Assembly (NCBI GenBank): GCA_964632995.1
Contig: CAZWDL010000026.1
Coordinates: 4,887 to 68,886 of the forward strand
DNA length: 64,000 nt
From: CAZWDL01 sp964632995
Lineage (GTDB): Bacteria; Bacteroidota; Bacteroidia; Chitinophagales; Saprospiraceae
Direction: 5' to 3'
Shown: positions 33,330 to 42,184 of the stretch, one piece after another
How the letters are laid out: the number at the start of each line of letters is the position of its first letter
Position numbering within the stretch: position 1 is the first letter of the stretch
Translations under genes and position numbers: made by a program
Notes under the pieces: generated by a model
Told to the model about the DNA's origin: nothing
What the model saw: only the letters and a program-made list of their open reading frames with translations
Database searches by the model: none

Positions 33330-35471
33330 ATGAACACCACCCACACCCAAAATAACATCCTCGACTACCGCGTCGATGACGACGGAATCGCCGTCATCAC
33401 CATCGATATGAAAGACGCGCCGACGAATCTGTTCAGCTTGGACTTCGTCGAAACCTACATCGAGATAGCCAAGCAAGCCAACGCCGACGAGCAGGTCCGC
33501 GGAGTCGTCGTCACTTCCGGCCGTAAGGACTTTATGGCCGGCGCCGACCTGAAATTCATTTCCAACCCACCGGAAAACAAGAAAGAGCTCTTCGAGGGGC
33601 TGCTGCGCATGCACCGCGAGTTGCGCGAGGTGGAAAAGGCCGGCAAGCCCTTTGTCGCCGCTATCAACGGCAACGCCCTCGGTGGCGGCTACGAGCTGGC
33701 CCTGACCTGCCACCACCGCATCGCCGCGGACGACCCGAAGATCCGCATCGGCCTGCCGGAAACACAGCTCGGGCTCTTCCCCGGCGGCGGCGCCACACAG
33801 CGACTGCCGCGCCTCATCGGCCTGCAGAACGCCCTGATGGTCATCCTGCAGGCCCGGCAGCTGCGACCGAAGGACGCGCTCAAGGAAGGCCTGATTGACG
33901 AACTGGTCGATGATCCCGATAAACTAATGGCTGCCGCCAAAAACTGGATCGAGGAACACCCCAATGTCAAACAACCCTGGGATGCCTCCAAAGGCAAAAT
34001 CCCCGGCGGCGGTCTTAAGACTAAAACCGGCGTGCAGACCATGATCGGCGGCATCGGCAACCTGCGCAAGAAAACGCACGGCAATTACCCCGGCGCGCAA
34101 TACGCCATGGCCGCGGTGCATGACGGCATCGAGCTGCCCATAGAACGCGGACTGGAGGTAGAAGCCCGCTATTTTATCAAAGCCTTCTACAGTCCGGAAG
34201 CCCAGAACCTCATCCGCACCGGATTTTTCTTCGTCAACGAAGCCAAAAAAGGCAAGGCCAAACCCGAAGGCTACGGACCTTTCGAGATCAACAAGCTGGG
34301 CGTCCTCGGCGCCGGCATGATGGGTGCGGGTATCGCTTATGTATCGGCAAGGGCCGGCATGCAGGTCGTACTCAAAGATGTCAGTGAAGATAAAGCCGCA
34401 ACCGGCAAACAGTACTCGGAGCAGCTTTTGCAAAAGCGGGTTAGCAAGGGGCGGATGAATTCAGAAGATATGCAGGAAGTCCTGCAGCGCATCCATCCCA
34501 CCGGTGACCCTGCTGCTGTAACCGGCAGCGATCTGGTCATCGAAGCGGTTTTTGAAAACCCGGAACTCAAGGCCAGGGTCACGAAAGAGACGGAGGCCGT
34601 ACTCGGCAAGGACGCCATCTACGGGTCCAACACCTCCACCCTGCCGATCACCATGCTCGCGCAGGCCTCCGGGCGGCCGGAAAACTTCATCGGCATCCAC
34701 TTCTTCTCCCCGGTCGATAAAATGCCGCTGGTGGAAATTATCGTTGGAGAGAAAACCACCGACCGGAGCATCGCCGCTGCGGTCGACTATGTCACCCAAA
34801 TCAACAAAGTTCCCATCGTCGTCAATGACAGCCCGGGCTTCTTCACCTCCCGCGTCTTCGGCACTTTTACCGGGGAGGGGGCCCTCCTGCTGGAGGAAGG
34901 CGTACCGGCGCCCATGATCGAGAATATCGCCAGGCGCATCGGCATGCCCGTCGGACCGCTTGCGGTTACGGACGAAGTCTCCCTCACCCTCGGCGTACAC
35001 GTCATGGACAATATGAAAGATATGCCGGAACATACTCGCCGGGTGTACAACCTCTACAAAACACTGATCGACGGGCACGGTCGCGAAGGCAAAAAGGTAA
35101 AGAAAGGCTTTTATGACTATCCGGAAGGCGGGAAAAAGCACTTATGGCCAGGGCTGAACGACCTTTTCCCCGGCAATCCGGATTTACTCGACGAAAGCAC
35201 CGTCGGCAAGCGCCTGCTGCACATCATGGCCCTGGAGAGCTACCGCTGTCTGGAAGAAGGCGTGCTGCGCAGCACCAAAGACGGCGATGTGGGCTCCCTG
35301 CTCGGCTTCGGCTTCCCGCCCTACACCGGCGGCGTGTTCAGCTACATCGACTACGTCGGGCCCCGGCAGTTCGTCGCCGAATGCGAGGACTTCTCTGCAC
35401 GCTTCGGCAAACGCTTTACCGTGCCGGTGGGCTTGCGGAAGATGGCGGCGGATGGGAAAAAGTTTTACTGA
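33330..35471 (+). CDS. FadJ/FadB-like enoyl-CoA hydratase / 3-hydroxyacyl-CoA dehydrogenase
   Basis: Bifunctional beta-oxidation protein of 713 residues, close in length to FadJ. Residues about 10-200 are crotonase-like, with DFMAGADLKFI and NGNALGGGYELALTCHHRIA forming the oxyanion hole and LPETQLGLFPGGGATQRLPR the catalytic acid region. From about 325 the NAD-binding domain begins (LGVLGAGMMGAGIAY), with VIEAVFENPELK, SNTSTLPI and the catalytic histidine in IHFFSPVDKMPLVEI. The C-terminal dehydrogenase domain duplicates follow. Together with the thiolase gene ahead of it, this is a FadAB-like pair. A terminator-like palindrome lies right after it. Confidence 0.96.
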   Translation: MNTTHTQNNILDYRVDDDGIAVITIDMKDAPTNLFSLDFVETYIEIAKQANADEQVRGVVVTSGRKDFMAGADLKFISNPPENKKELFEGLLRMHRELREVEKAGKPFVAAINGNALGGGYELALTCHHRIAADDPKIRIGLPETQLGLFPGGGATQRLPRLIGLQNALMVILQARQLRPKDALKEGLIDELVDDPDKLMAAAKNWIEEHPNVKQPWDASKGKIPGGGLKTKTGVQTMIGGIGNLRKKTHGNYPGAQYAMAAVHDGIELPIERGLEVEARYFIKAFYSPEAQNLIRTGFFFVNEAKKGKAKPEGYGPFEINKLGVLGAGMMGAGIAYVSARAGMQVVLKDVSEDKAATGKQYSEQLLQKRVSKGRMNSEDMQEVLQRIHPTGDPAAVTGSDLVIEAVFENPELKARVTKETEAVLGKDAIYGSNTSTLPITMLAQASGRPENFIGIHFFSPVDKMPLVEIIVGEKTTDRSIAAAVDYVTQINKVPIVVNDSPGFFTSRVFGTFTGEGALLLEEGVPAPMIENIARRIGMPVGPLAVTDEVSLTLGVHVMDNMKDMPEHTRRVYNLYKTLIDGHGREGKKVKKGFYDYPEGGKKHLWPGLNDLFPGNPDLLDESTVGKRLLHIMALESYRCLEEGVLRSTKDGDVGSLLGFGFPPYTGGVFSYIDYVGPRQFVAECEDFSARFGKRFTVPVGLRKMAADGKKFY

Positions 35472-35487
35472 CTCCCGGCCCCTATCT

Positions 35488-35542
35488 ATTGACGGGGTGA
35501 CTTTGAATCACCCCGTCAATAACTCTGAGTCACCCCGTCGAT
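35488..35542 (+). terminator. Terminator-like palindrome made of a dispersed repeat word
   Basis: ATTGACGGGGTGA (35488-35500) and TCACCCCGTCAAT (35508-35520) form a perfect 13-bp stem with a 7-base loop, 17 bp after the FadJ-like stop. A third copy of the word in inverse orientation follows at 35528-35542. The same word forms the ends of the element at 5729-5951, so this is a repeat family that may act as a terminator here. Confidence 0.65.
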
Positions 35543-35595
35543 GGTCCCCACCAATTAACCACAATCTCGAACAACCTTAATAACTATTACACCAT

Positions 35596-36750
35596 ATGAA
35601 ATCTCCCTATTTCAAAGAAGAACACCACCTCTTCCGCCAGTCGGTCCGCGACTTCCTCCAAAAGGAGATCGCGCCTCATTTCGACGAGTGGGAAGCCCAG
35701 GAACAAATTCCCCGCTGGGCCTGGAAAAAGATGGGCGAGATGGGCTACCTCGGCCTCGTCCACGATGAAGCCTACGGCGGTATGGACGCCGACTTCTTCT
35801 ACTCCGCAGTCTTCCTGGAAGAACTAGCCCGCGCCGGCAACGGCGGCTTTGGTTGCGCCATCAGCGTACACGAATACATGGCCTTAAACCACATCGCCCG
35901 CGCCGGATCGCCGGAACAGAAGGAGCGCTTTCTGCGCCCCGGCATCGCCGGAGAAAAGATCGCCGCCCTGGCCATTTCCGAGCCGGATGTCGGCTCCAAT
36001 GTACAGGGCATCCGTACGAGCGCCCGTCTTGAAGGCGATCATTACATCGTCAGCGGCGCCAAAACCTTTATTTCCAACGGCTTCTATGCCGATTTCATCA
36101 CCACCCTGGTCAAAACCGATGCCGGCCTTTCCCTGCTGGTCATCGACGGCGAGACGGAGGGCGTACACCGCTCCAAACTCAAAAAGATGGGCTGGCATTC
36201 CTCCGATACTGCCGAGATCCAGTTCGACGAAGCGCGGGTGCCTAAAGACCGCCTCATCGGCCAGGAAGGGATGGGCTTTTACTATATCGTCGACAGCTTC
36301 CAGGTGGAGCGCCTCGCCGGAGGACTGCTGGCCGTCGGCGCCATGGATGCCGTCATGGAAATGACACTGCAGTACATGCAGGAACGCGAGGCCTTCGGCC
36401 GGCCCATCAAGAAGTTCCAGGCCCTGCGCCACCGCCTGGCCGATCTGGCTACCGAAGTGGAAGCCTGCCGGCAACTGGTGCACCATACCTCCTGGCTGCA
36501 CGAGCAGGGGGAATTTGCCGTCAAGGAATGCTCCATGTGTAAGCTGCACGCGGCAGAACTGCAAAAGAAAGTAGTCGATGAGTGTCTCCAGTTTTTCGGA
36601 GGCTACGGCTACATGGAGGAATACCCCATTGCACGCGCCTTCCGCGATACGCGCGTGGGCACCATCGCCGGCGGCACCTCGGAGATCATGCGGGAGATTA
36701 TCGCCAAGATGGTGGTGGATGATGTGCAGTATAAGGCGGCGTATAAATAG
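35596..36750 (+). CDS. Acyl-CoA dehydrogenase, LCAD/IVD-type (paralogue A)
   Basis: FAD enzyme of 384 residues that introduces the alpha,beta double bond into acyl-CoA. The segments LAISEPDVGSNVQGIRT, KTFISNGFYADFI and FGGYGYMEEYPIARAFRDTRVG are diagnostic. The usual C-terminal catalytic glutamate of short- and medium-chain enzymes (YEGT) is absent (AGGTSEIM). A glutamate in FQVERLAGG at about 235 lies where long-chain and isovaleryl-CoA dehydrogenases have theirs, suggesting long or branched substrates. Close relatives in the cluster are encoded at 50507 and 51837. Electron acceptor ETF genes are not nearby. Confidence 0.94.
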   Translation: MKSPYFKEEHHLFRQSVRDFLQKEIAPHFDEWEAQEQIPRWAWKKMGEMGYLGLVHDEAYGGMDADFFYSAVFLEELARAGNGGFGCAISVHEYMALNHIARAGSPEQKERFLRPGIAGEKIAALAISEPDVGSNVQGIRTSARLEGDHYIVSGAKTFISNGFYADFITTLVKTDAGLSLLVIDGETEGVHRSKLKKMGWHSSDTAEIQFDEARVPKDRLIGQEGMGFYYIVDSFQVERLAGGLLAVGAMDAVMEMTLQYMQEREAFGRPIKKFQALRHRLADLATEVEACRQLVHHTSWLHEQGEFAVKECSMCKLHAAELQKKVVDECLQFFGGYGYMEEYPIARAFRDTRVGTIAGGTSEIMREIIAKMVVDDVQYKAAYK

Positions 36751-36801
36751 TGGATATCACCGGGTTGACGTACTTTCTTTTTGTTTTTGGAAGAGGGGAG
36801 G

Positions 36802-37000
36802 TAGTCCATGGTCCATAGCCGAGACAAATACAACGGTGGAGTTGACTCGGAAAATTAATACTATCAGGAAGCAGAACTGATTATTAAAATGGCGCAGGCA
36901 CTGAGAAATTCACTCGGCAAATAAATTTTTCCGGGTTTATCTCAAAAGGTGTATTTGCCTGGACTGTGGACTATGGACTATCGACTATCCACCATCCACC
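36802..37000. repeat. Inverted pair of heptamer arrays in a 290-bp spacer
   Basis: The first array (36802-36822: TAGTCCA-TGGTCCA-TAGCCGA) and the second (36960-37000: TGGACTG-TGGACTA-TGGACTA-TCGACTA-TCCACCA) use the same word in opposite orientation. The 137 bp between them shows no convincing gene. Confidence 0.7.
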
Positions 37001-37040
37001 GCCCTCAAGAACCAAAAAAGTACGAACTGAAAAAATAAAG

Positions 37041-38093
37041 ATGCAAACACTCGAAAACACCACCATCATCGACCTCACCCGCCTCCTCCCCGGCCCGCTC
37101 GCCACCAACCTGCTGGCGCAGCTGGGGGCGCGGGTGATCAAGGTGGAGCATCCCGAACGCTCGGATATGGCGCGCAGCCAGCCGCCTTTAAAGAACGGGG
37201 AATCCACCCTGTTTGGGGCGCTCAACTTCGGGAAGGAGATCCGGCAGATCAATTACACGGAGGAGGCCGGCCGTCGGGACTTGATGGCGCTCGTCCGGGA
37301 GGCCGATGTAGTCATCGAGCAGTTTCGTCCGGGTCGTATGGCGCAGTGGGGGCTGAGATATGAAGACTTGAAGGCCGTAAAAGAAGATTTGATTTATGTA
37401 TCGCTCTCGGGCTACGGGCAGGATGGGCCGTACCGGTATTATCCTGGTCACGACCTCAATTACCTGGCCTACAGCGGTATCCTGGGACTGAGCAGAGACC
37501 AGCAAGGCCGGCCGGTTATCCCCGGCGTACAGATCGCCGATATAGCCGGCGGCTCCTATCTGGTGGTCACCGCCTGCCTGAGCGCCCTGCTGCAGCGCGA
37601 GCGCACAGGCCGCGGCAGCCGGGTGGACGTCGGCATGCTCGACGGCCTGCTGCCACTGCTGGCGGTTCCCGCCACCCAGCTCTGGGGCGGCTTCGATCCC
37701 AGCCAGATGAATCCGCTGGGCGGCGCCCTGGTCAACTACAACGTCTACGAGTGCGCCGACGGCCGCTGGGTCGCCCTCGCCGCCCTGGAAATCAAATTTT
37801 GGAAAAACTTCTGCGAGCTGGTCGACCGCCCCGACTGGATGCGGACGAATCATCTGGAATTGTCCGCTTTTGTTTTTCCGAAAGGAGAAATCGAGGCACT
37901 GTTCAAAGAAAAAACGCAACAGGAGTGGGTCGAATTCACGAAAGGCAAAGAGGTCTGTCTATCCCCCGTACGATCCCTGGAGGAAGTGGAAAAAGATCCG
38001 CATATCCGCCACCGCGGTGGGATAATGACCGTGGAAAGCCCGGGAGGCAATGAAATGAAAGGCTTTCGCCTACCCTGGCGGGAGGTGGAGTGA
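37041..38093 (+). CDS. CaiB/BaiF family protein, alpha-methylacyl-CoA racemase-like
   Basis: 350 residues from the ATG at 37041; the frame is open to 36966 but that part is repeat sequence. IIDLTRLLPGPLATNLLAQLGARVIKVEHP opens the family III CoA-transferase fold. LSGYGQDGPYRYYPGHDLNYLAYSG includes the GHDxNY motif seen in alpha-methylacyl-CoA racemases, whose aspartate is catalytic; in CoA transferases of the family the corresponding aspartate carries CoA. Racemisation at a methyl-branched alpha carbon would be needed for methyl-branched or isoprenoid acyl-CoAs, so racemase is favoured, with CoA transfer as the alternative. Three CCAGTAT heptamers start directly after its stop. Confidence 0.85.
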   Translation: MQTLENTTIIDLTRLLPGPLATNLLAQLGARVIKVEHPERSDMARSQPPLKNGESTLFGALNFGKEIRQINYTEEAGRRDLMALVREADVVIEQFRPGRMAQWGLRYEDLKAVKEDLIYVSLSGYGQDGPYRYYPGHDLNYLAYSGILGLSRDQQGRPVIPGVQIADIAGGSYLVVTACLSALLQRERTGRGSRVDVGMLDGLLPLLAVPATQLWGGFDPSQMNPLGGALVNYNVYECADGRWVALAALEIKFWKNFCELVDRPDWMRTNHLELSAFVFPKGEIEALFKEKTQQEWVEFTKGKEVCLSPVRSLEEVEKDPHIRHRGGIMTVESPGGNEMKGFRLPWREVE

Positions 38094-38114
38094 CCAGTAT
38101 CCAGTATCCAGTAT
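38094..38114. repeat. Perfect heptamer array (CCAGTAT x3)
   Basis: Three exact tandem CCAGTAT units begin at the base after the CaiB-like stop codon and end 14 bp before the next start. Confidence 0.8.
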
Positions 38115-38128
38115 CTAAAAAAATCACC

Positions 38129-39874
38129 ATGCCCAACTACCACATCAGCAACGGAACGATTTACGACGGCAGCGGCGGCGACGGCTTCCGCGGCGATCTG
38201 CTTGTAGAAGACGGCAAGGTCACCCACCTCAGCCGGCAGCCGATGGAGTCCGGACCTGGATTTCAACGCATCGATGCGGAAGGCCTCTGGGTCATGCCCG
38301 GCTTCATCGACATCCACACCCATTACGATGGCGAGGTGGAGATCTATCCCGAGCTGGATGAGTCGGTGCGCCACGGCGTAACCACCTGCCTGATGGGCAG
38401 CTGCGGCATCAGCATGGTGATGGGCGACCCGGAGCAGCTCTCCGATATGTTTACCCGGGTAGAGGGCATTCCCAGTCACTATATCAAAAATTTGCTCAAA
38501 GAAGTTAAAGACTGGGACGGCCCGGAGGAGTACCTCGATCATCTGCGGCAGCGGCCGCTGGGGCCCAACATTATGATGTTCCTCGGTCACTCCACCCTGC
38601 GCGCTTACGTCATGGGGTTGGGCAAAAGCCTGAGTCACGACAATGCGCCCAGCGAGACGGAAATGCAGCGCATGACGGAATTGCTGGAACAAGCGCTGGA
38701 TGTAGGATATCTCGGACTTTCTGTCAACATGCTGGAATTCGACAAGATGGACGGCTCGGCCTTTCGCTCCCGCCCCACTCCTTCGGTCTTCGCCGACTGG
38801 AAAGAATACCGCCGCCTGTTTGACCTTCTGCGGCGACGCGAGCGCATCCTGCAAACTGTCCCCAACACCGCCAATCCCCTCACCTATTTCAGCTTCATCT
38901 GGGAGAGCCGGGGCCTTGGCCGCAAGGGGTTGAAAATCTCTATGCTGGCCATGATCGACGGCAAGGCGGCGCGCGGCATCCACCGCATCTTCGGCAATTC
39001 GGCGCGCTTTGCCAACACCTTCCTCGGCGCCAACGTCAAATTCCAGGGACTGCCCGAACCCTTCGACGTCATCACCCACGGCTTCGATTCTCCTTTCTTC
39101 GAAGAGTTCGAAAGCGGAACGGCCTACCTGCACCTGCAGGATGTGGTGGAGCGCCGCGAGTTACTCGACGATCGCAAATACCGGAAAAAATTCCGCTCCC
39201 AGTGGCAGGCCAAGTTTATGCCGCGCGTCTTCCACCGCCAGCTGCGCGACACCTCCATCATCGACTCGCCGGATCCGGAACTCAACGGCCGCTCCTTCCG
39301 GGAGGTCGCCCGCGAAAAAGGCAAAGACGAGATCGATCACTTCCTCGACCTCATCGGCCGCTACGGCAATGACCTGAAATGGTACACCGTGGTTGGCAAT
39401 GACCGGCCAAAGGAACTCAACTGGATCATCAATCACCCCGATTGCCACATTGGTTTCTCTGACGCCGGCGCCCACCTGAAAAATATGGCGCATTACAATT
39501 TTGCGCTGCGCCTGTTCAAATTCGTACGAGAACAGGCCGCGGAAGGACGCAAGACGTTAACCATCGGGCAAGCCGTCCACAAGGTGACCAAAGAGCTGGC
39601 CGACTGGTTTATGGTCGACCGCGGTTACCTCTCCCCGGGCAAAGTGGCCGATATCGCCATCATCGACCCCTCCAAACTGGATGGCCGCCTCGACGAAATG
39701 ACGAAAGCGCCCATGCCGGGCATGCCCGAATTCAAACGCCTGGTGCGCCGCAATGACGAAACCGTACCCTACGTGTTCATCAACGGGCGTATCGCCTGGC
39801 AGCAGGGCAAAAAAGCCGCGGATCTGGGACAAAGCACGAATTATGGAACCGTTCTCGAAACCATTAACCCCTGA
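38129..39874 (+). CDS. N-acyl-D-amino-acid deacylase-like amidohydrolase
   Basis: Amidohydrolase family 3 protein of 581 residues starting at the ATG at 38129; the open frame to 38090 runs through the heptamer array. NGTIYDGSGGDGFRGDLLVEDGKV opens the beta-sandwich, and GFIDIHTHYDGEVE gives the HxH metal site. MGSCGIS has the cysteine that bridges metal in D-aminoacylase, and GFSDAGAHLKNM carries the catalytic aspartate. The C-terminal YLSPGKVADIAIIDP closes the sandwich. In known enzymes the substrate is an N-acyl-D-amino acid or peptide; within a beta-oxidation cluster it might release an acyl chain from an amide-linked lipid. That is inference. The molybdoenzyme gene starts 3 bp after its stop. 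Confidence 0.88.
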   Translation: MPNYHISNGTIYDGSGGDGFRGDLLVEDGKVTHLSRQPMESGPGFQRIDAEGLWVMPGFIDIHTHYDGEVEIYPELDESVRHGVTTCLMGSCGISMVMGDPEQLSDMFTRVEGIPSHYIKNLLKEVKDWDGPEEYLDHLRQRPLGPNIMMFLGHSTLRAYVMGLGKSLSHDNAPSETEMQRMTELLEQALDVGYLGLSVNMLEFDKMDGSAFRSRPTPSVFADWKEYRRLFDLLRRRERILQTVPNTANPLTYFSFIWESRGLGRKGLKISMLAMIDGKAARGIHRIFGNSARFANTFLGANVKFQGLPEPFDVITHGFDSPFFEEFESGTAYLHLQDVVERRELLDDRKYRKKFRSQWQAKFMPRVFHRQLRDTSIIDSPDPELNGRSFREVAREKGKDEIDHFLDLIGRYGNDLKWYTVVGNDRPKELNWIINHPDCHIGFSDAGAHLKNMAHYNFALRLFKFVREQAAEGRKTLTIGQAVHKVTKELADWFMVDRGYLSPGKVADIAIIDPSKLDGRLDEMTKAPMPGMPEFKRLVRRNDETVPYVFINGRIAWQQGKKAADLGQSTNYGTVLETINP

Positions 39875-39877
39875 AAT

Positions 39878-42043
39878 ATGAAAACGAACACCGGCATACA
39901 AACCCATTACCGCACCTGCCATCTCTGCGAAGCAATGTGCGGACTGGCTATCGAAGTGGAGGACGGCAAGGTGAAAAGCATCCGCGGCGACGAGCAGGAT
40001 ATATACAGCCGAGGCCATATCTGTCCCAAAGGAGTAGCCTTGAAAGACCTGCACGAAGATCCCGACCGGCTCCGCTATCCCCTGAAAAAGGTGAATGGGT
40101 CCTGGAAACAAATCGGCTGGGAAGAAGCCTTCAACGAAGTAGCGGACCGCATCATTGAGCTACAGCGACAATACGGCCGGGATGCGGTGGCGTTGTACAC
40201 CGGTAATCCCACTGTGCACAACACGGGAACAGCCCTGTATCTGTACGACTTCGCCAATGCCCTCGGCACGCGCAACCGCTACGCCTCCCACTCGCTGGAT
40301 CAGCTCCCGCAGCTCTTCGTCAACGGCGAGCTCTTCGGCCATCAGGCCATGTTTCCCATCCCCGACCTCGAACGCAGCGATTTCTTTCTGATGATCGGCG
40401 CCAACCCCCTCGTGTCCAACGGCAGCATTATGTCTACCCCCGATATTGCGGGTAAGCTGCGTAAGCTACAGGAGCGCGGCGGAAAGCTGGTCGTAATCGA
40501 CCCGCGGCGGACGCGTACGGCCAAAGCCGCCGACCGGCACCTGTTTATCCGTCCCGGCAGCGACGTCTGCCTGCTGCTGGCCTTTGTTCGCACCCTCTTC
40601 GAAGAACAACTGATCCGCCACAACCCGGTGCTGGAATTCACCGACGGCATTGAAACCCTGCGGGAACTGGTTCAGCCTTTTACCGTAGAACGAGCCGCGG
40701 AGCAAACCGGGATTGCCGAAGAAGACATCCGCCAATTAATACGCGATTTCGCTTCCGCTAAAAGCGCCATCTGCTACGGCCGACTCGGCGTATCGGTGCA
40801 GGCTTTCGGCGGACTTTGCCAGTGGCTCATGTACGCCATCAATATCCTGACCGGCAACCTCGATGCGCCGGGCGGCATGCTGTTTACCCGGCCCGCGGTA
40901 GACTTCCTGGCCTTATTGAAAAATGAAGCCAAGGCGCTGCGCTGGAAAAGCCGCGTGCGGCAGCTGCCGGAGACCGCCGGCGACCTCCCCACTGCTACCC
41001 TCGCCGACGAAATCCTGACCGAAGGTCAAGGCCAGGTGAAAGGGCTAATCACCATCGCCGGCAACCCGGTGCTCTCCGCTCCCAACGGCAAACGGCTCGA
41101 CCAGGCTCTGCAACAGCTCGACTTCCAGGTGGCCATCGATATCTACCTGAATGAAACGACGCGCCATGCCGATATCATCCTGCCGCCGGCAACCGGGCTG
41201 GAGGTGCTGCATTACGATTTTGTGCTGAATATCGTGGCGATAAGAAACGTGGCTAATTTTTCTTCACCGGTTATACCCAAAGCGCCGGAAACGCGCTACG
41301 ACTGGGAAATCTTATACGCTCTTCAAAAAAGACTGGAAAAAGTACGGGACGGCATTTTCGCTCAGGGCAAACACCTGCTCTCCGACCGCCTGACGCCGGA
41401 GACCCGCCTCGACCTGGCGCTGCGCTTCGGCCCCTACGGCGCCTGGGGTGGCCGCTTCGGGCGTCGCGACGGACTGAGCCTGAAATACCTCAAAAAGCAT
41501 CCGCACGGCGTCGACCTCGGGGCCCTGGAACCCTGCCTTCCGGGACGCTTATTCACCAAAAATAAACGCATAAACCTGGTTCCGCGGACTATTACGCGCG
41601 ACCTTCAACGCGTGTCACATTATGGGCTTACGCCAAATCAAAGTGAAAAAACACCACCCCTGCTGCTCATCGGCCGCCGGCATCTGCTCAGCAATAATTC
41701 CTGGATGCACAATGCCCCCCGGTTGATGAAAACCGGCGCCCGCTGTACAGCATTGCTGCATCCTCAGGATGCACAATGCCACGGCGTCGAATCCGGTCAA
41801 CGGATCACCCTGCGCTCGGCCAGCGGGAAAATAGAGATAGAAGCGGAACTGACCGAGCACATCATGCCCGGTGTCATCAGCGTACCACACGGCTGGGGCC
41901 ACGGCCGGCCGGAAACTCAGTTAGAGATAGCTAATCAGCATCCGGGCGTGAGCATCAATGACCTGACGGACGATCAGCAGGTGGACGAAATGACCGGAAA
42001 TGCCGTATTCAACGGCGTGCCGGTATGGATTGACAATGGATAA
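39878..42043 (+). CDS. Molybdopterin-dependent oxidoreductase with N-terminal 4Fe-4S site
   Basis: Catalytic subunit type of the bis-MGD (MopB) family, 721 residues, no Tat signal, so cytoplasmic. The N-terminal cluster CHLCEAMC with a further cysteine in HICPKG binds a 4Fe-4S centre. ALYTGNPTVHNTG, MIGANPLVSNGS and VIDPRRTRTAKAADRHL are cofactor-binding segments, and the C-terminal cap (ISVPHGWGHG, VSINDLTDD) is complete. At the usual metal-ligand region the sequence reads ASHSLDQLPQ, with serines but no cysteine or selenocysteine. No small iron-sulfur or membrane subunit is adjacent. A hydroxylation, dehydrogenation or hydration step in the pathway is possible; the substrate is unknown. Confidence 0.9.
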   Translation: MKTNTGIQTHYRTCHLCEAMCGLAIEVEDGKVKSIRGDEQDIYSRGHICPKGVALKDLHEDPDRLRYPLKKVNGSWKQIGWEEAFNEVADRIIELQRQYGRDAVALYTGNPTVHNTGTALYLYDFANALGTRNRYASHSLDQLPQLFVNGELFGHQAMFPIPDLERSDFFLMIGANPLVSNGSIMSTPDIAGKLRKLQERGGKLVVIDPRRTRTAKAADRHLFIRPGSDVCLLLAFVRTLFEEQLIRHNPVLEFTDGIETLRELVQPFTVERAAEQTGIAEEDIRQLIRDFASAKSAICYGRLGVSVQAFGGLCQWLMYAINILTGNLDAPGGMLFTRPAVDFLALLKNEAKALRWKSRVRQLPETAGDLPTATLADEILTEGQGQVKGLITIAGNPVLSAPNGKRLDQALQQLDFQVAIDIYLNETTRHADIILPPATGLEVLHYDFVLNIVAIRNVANFSSPVIPKAPETRYDWEILYALQKRLEKVRDGIFAQGKHLLSDRLTPETRLDLALRFGPYGAWGGRFGRRDGLSLKYLKKHPHGVDLGALEPCLPGRLFTKNKRINLVPRTITRDLQRVSHYGLTPNQSEKTPPLLLIGRRHLLSNNSWMHNAPRLMKTGARCTALLHPQDAQCHGVESGQRITLRSASGKIEIEAELTEHIMPGVISVPHGWGHGRPETQLEIANQHPGVSINDLTDDQQVDEMTGNAVFNGVPVWIDNG

Positions 42044-42090
42044 GGTAAATATAGACAGAGGCTATTTCGAGGTTCCTGCAGTTAACTTTT

Positions 42091-42119
42091 AGCAATCGGC
42101 CAGCCAGTAGCCAGAAGCC
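42091..42119. repeat. Heptamer array (GCAATCG-GCCAGCC-AGTAGCC-AGAAGCC)
   Basis: Four degenerate 7-bp units lie in the spacer between the molybdoenzyme and SDR genes. Confidence 0.55.
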
Positions 42120-42184
42120 TTTTCAGAAGTAAATCCCCGATTTAATGCAAAACAAAAAAATTACAGCAAAAAGAAGAACCAAAT

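Noticed and set aside
36824..36959. Possible gene remnant between two heptamer arrays
   Set aside because: Short fragments in several frames showed no consistent family match.
37850..39133. 427-residue minus-strand frame
   Set aside because: Spans parts of two well-supported plus-strand genes and the repeat between them.
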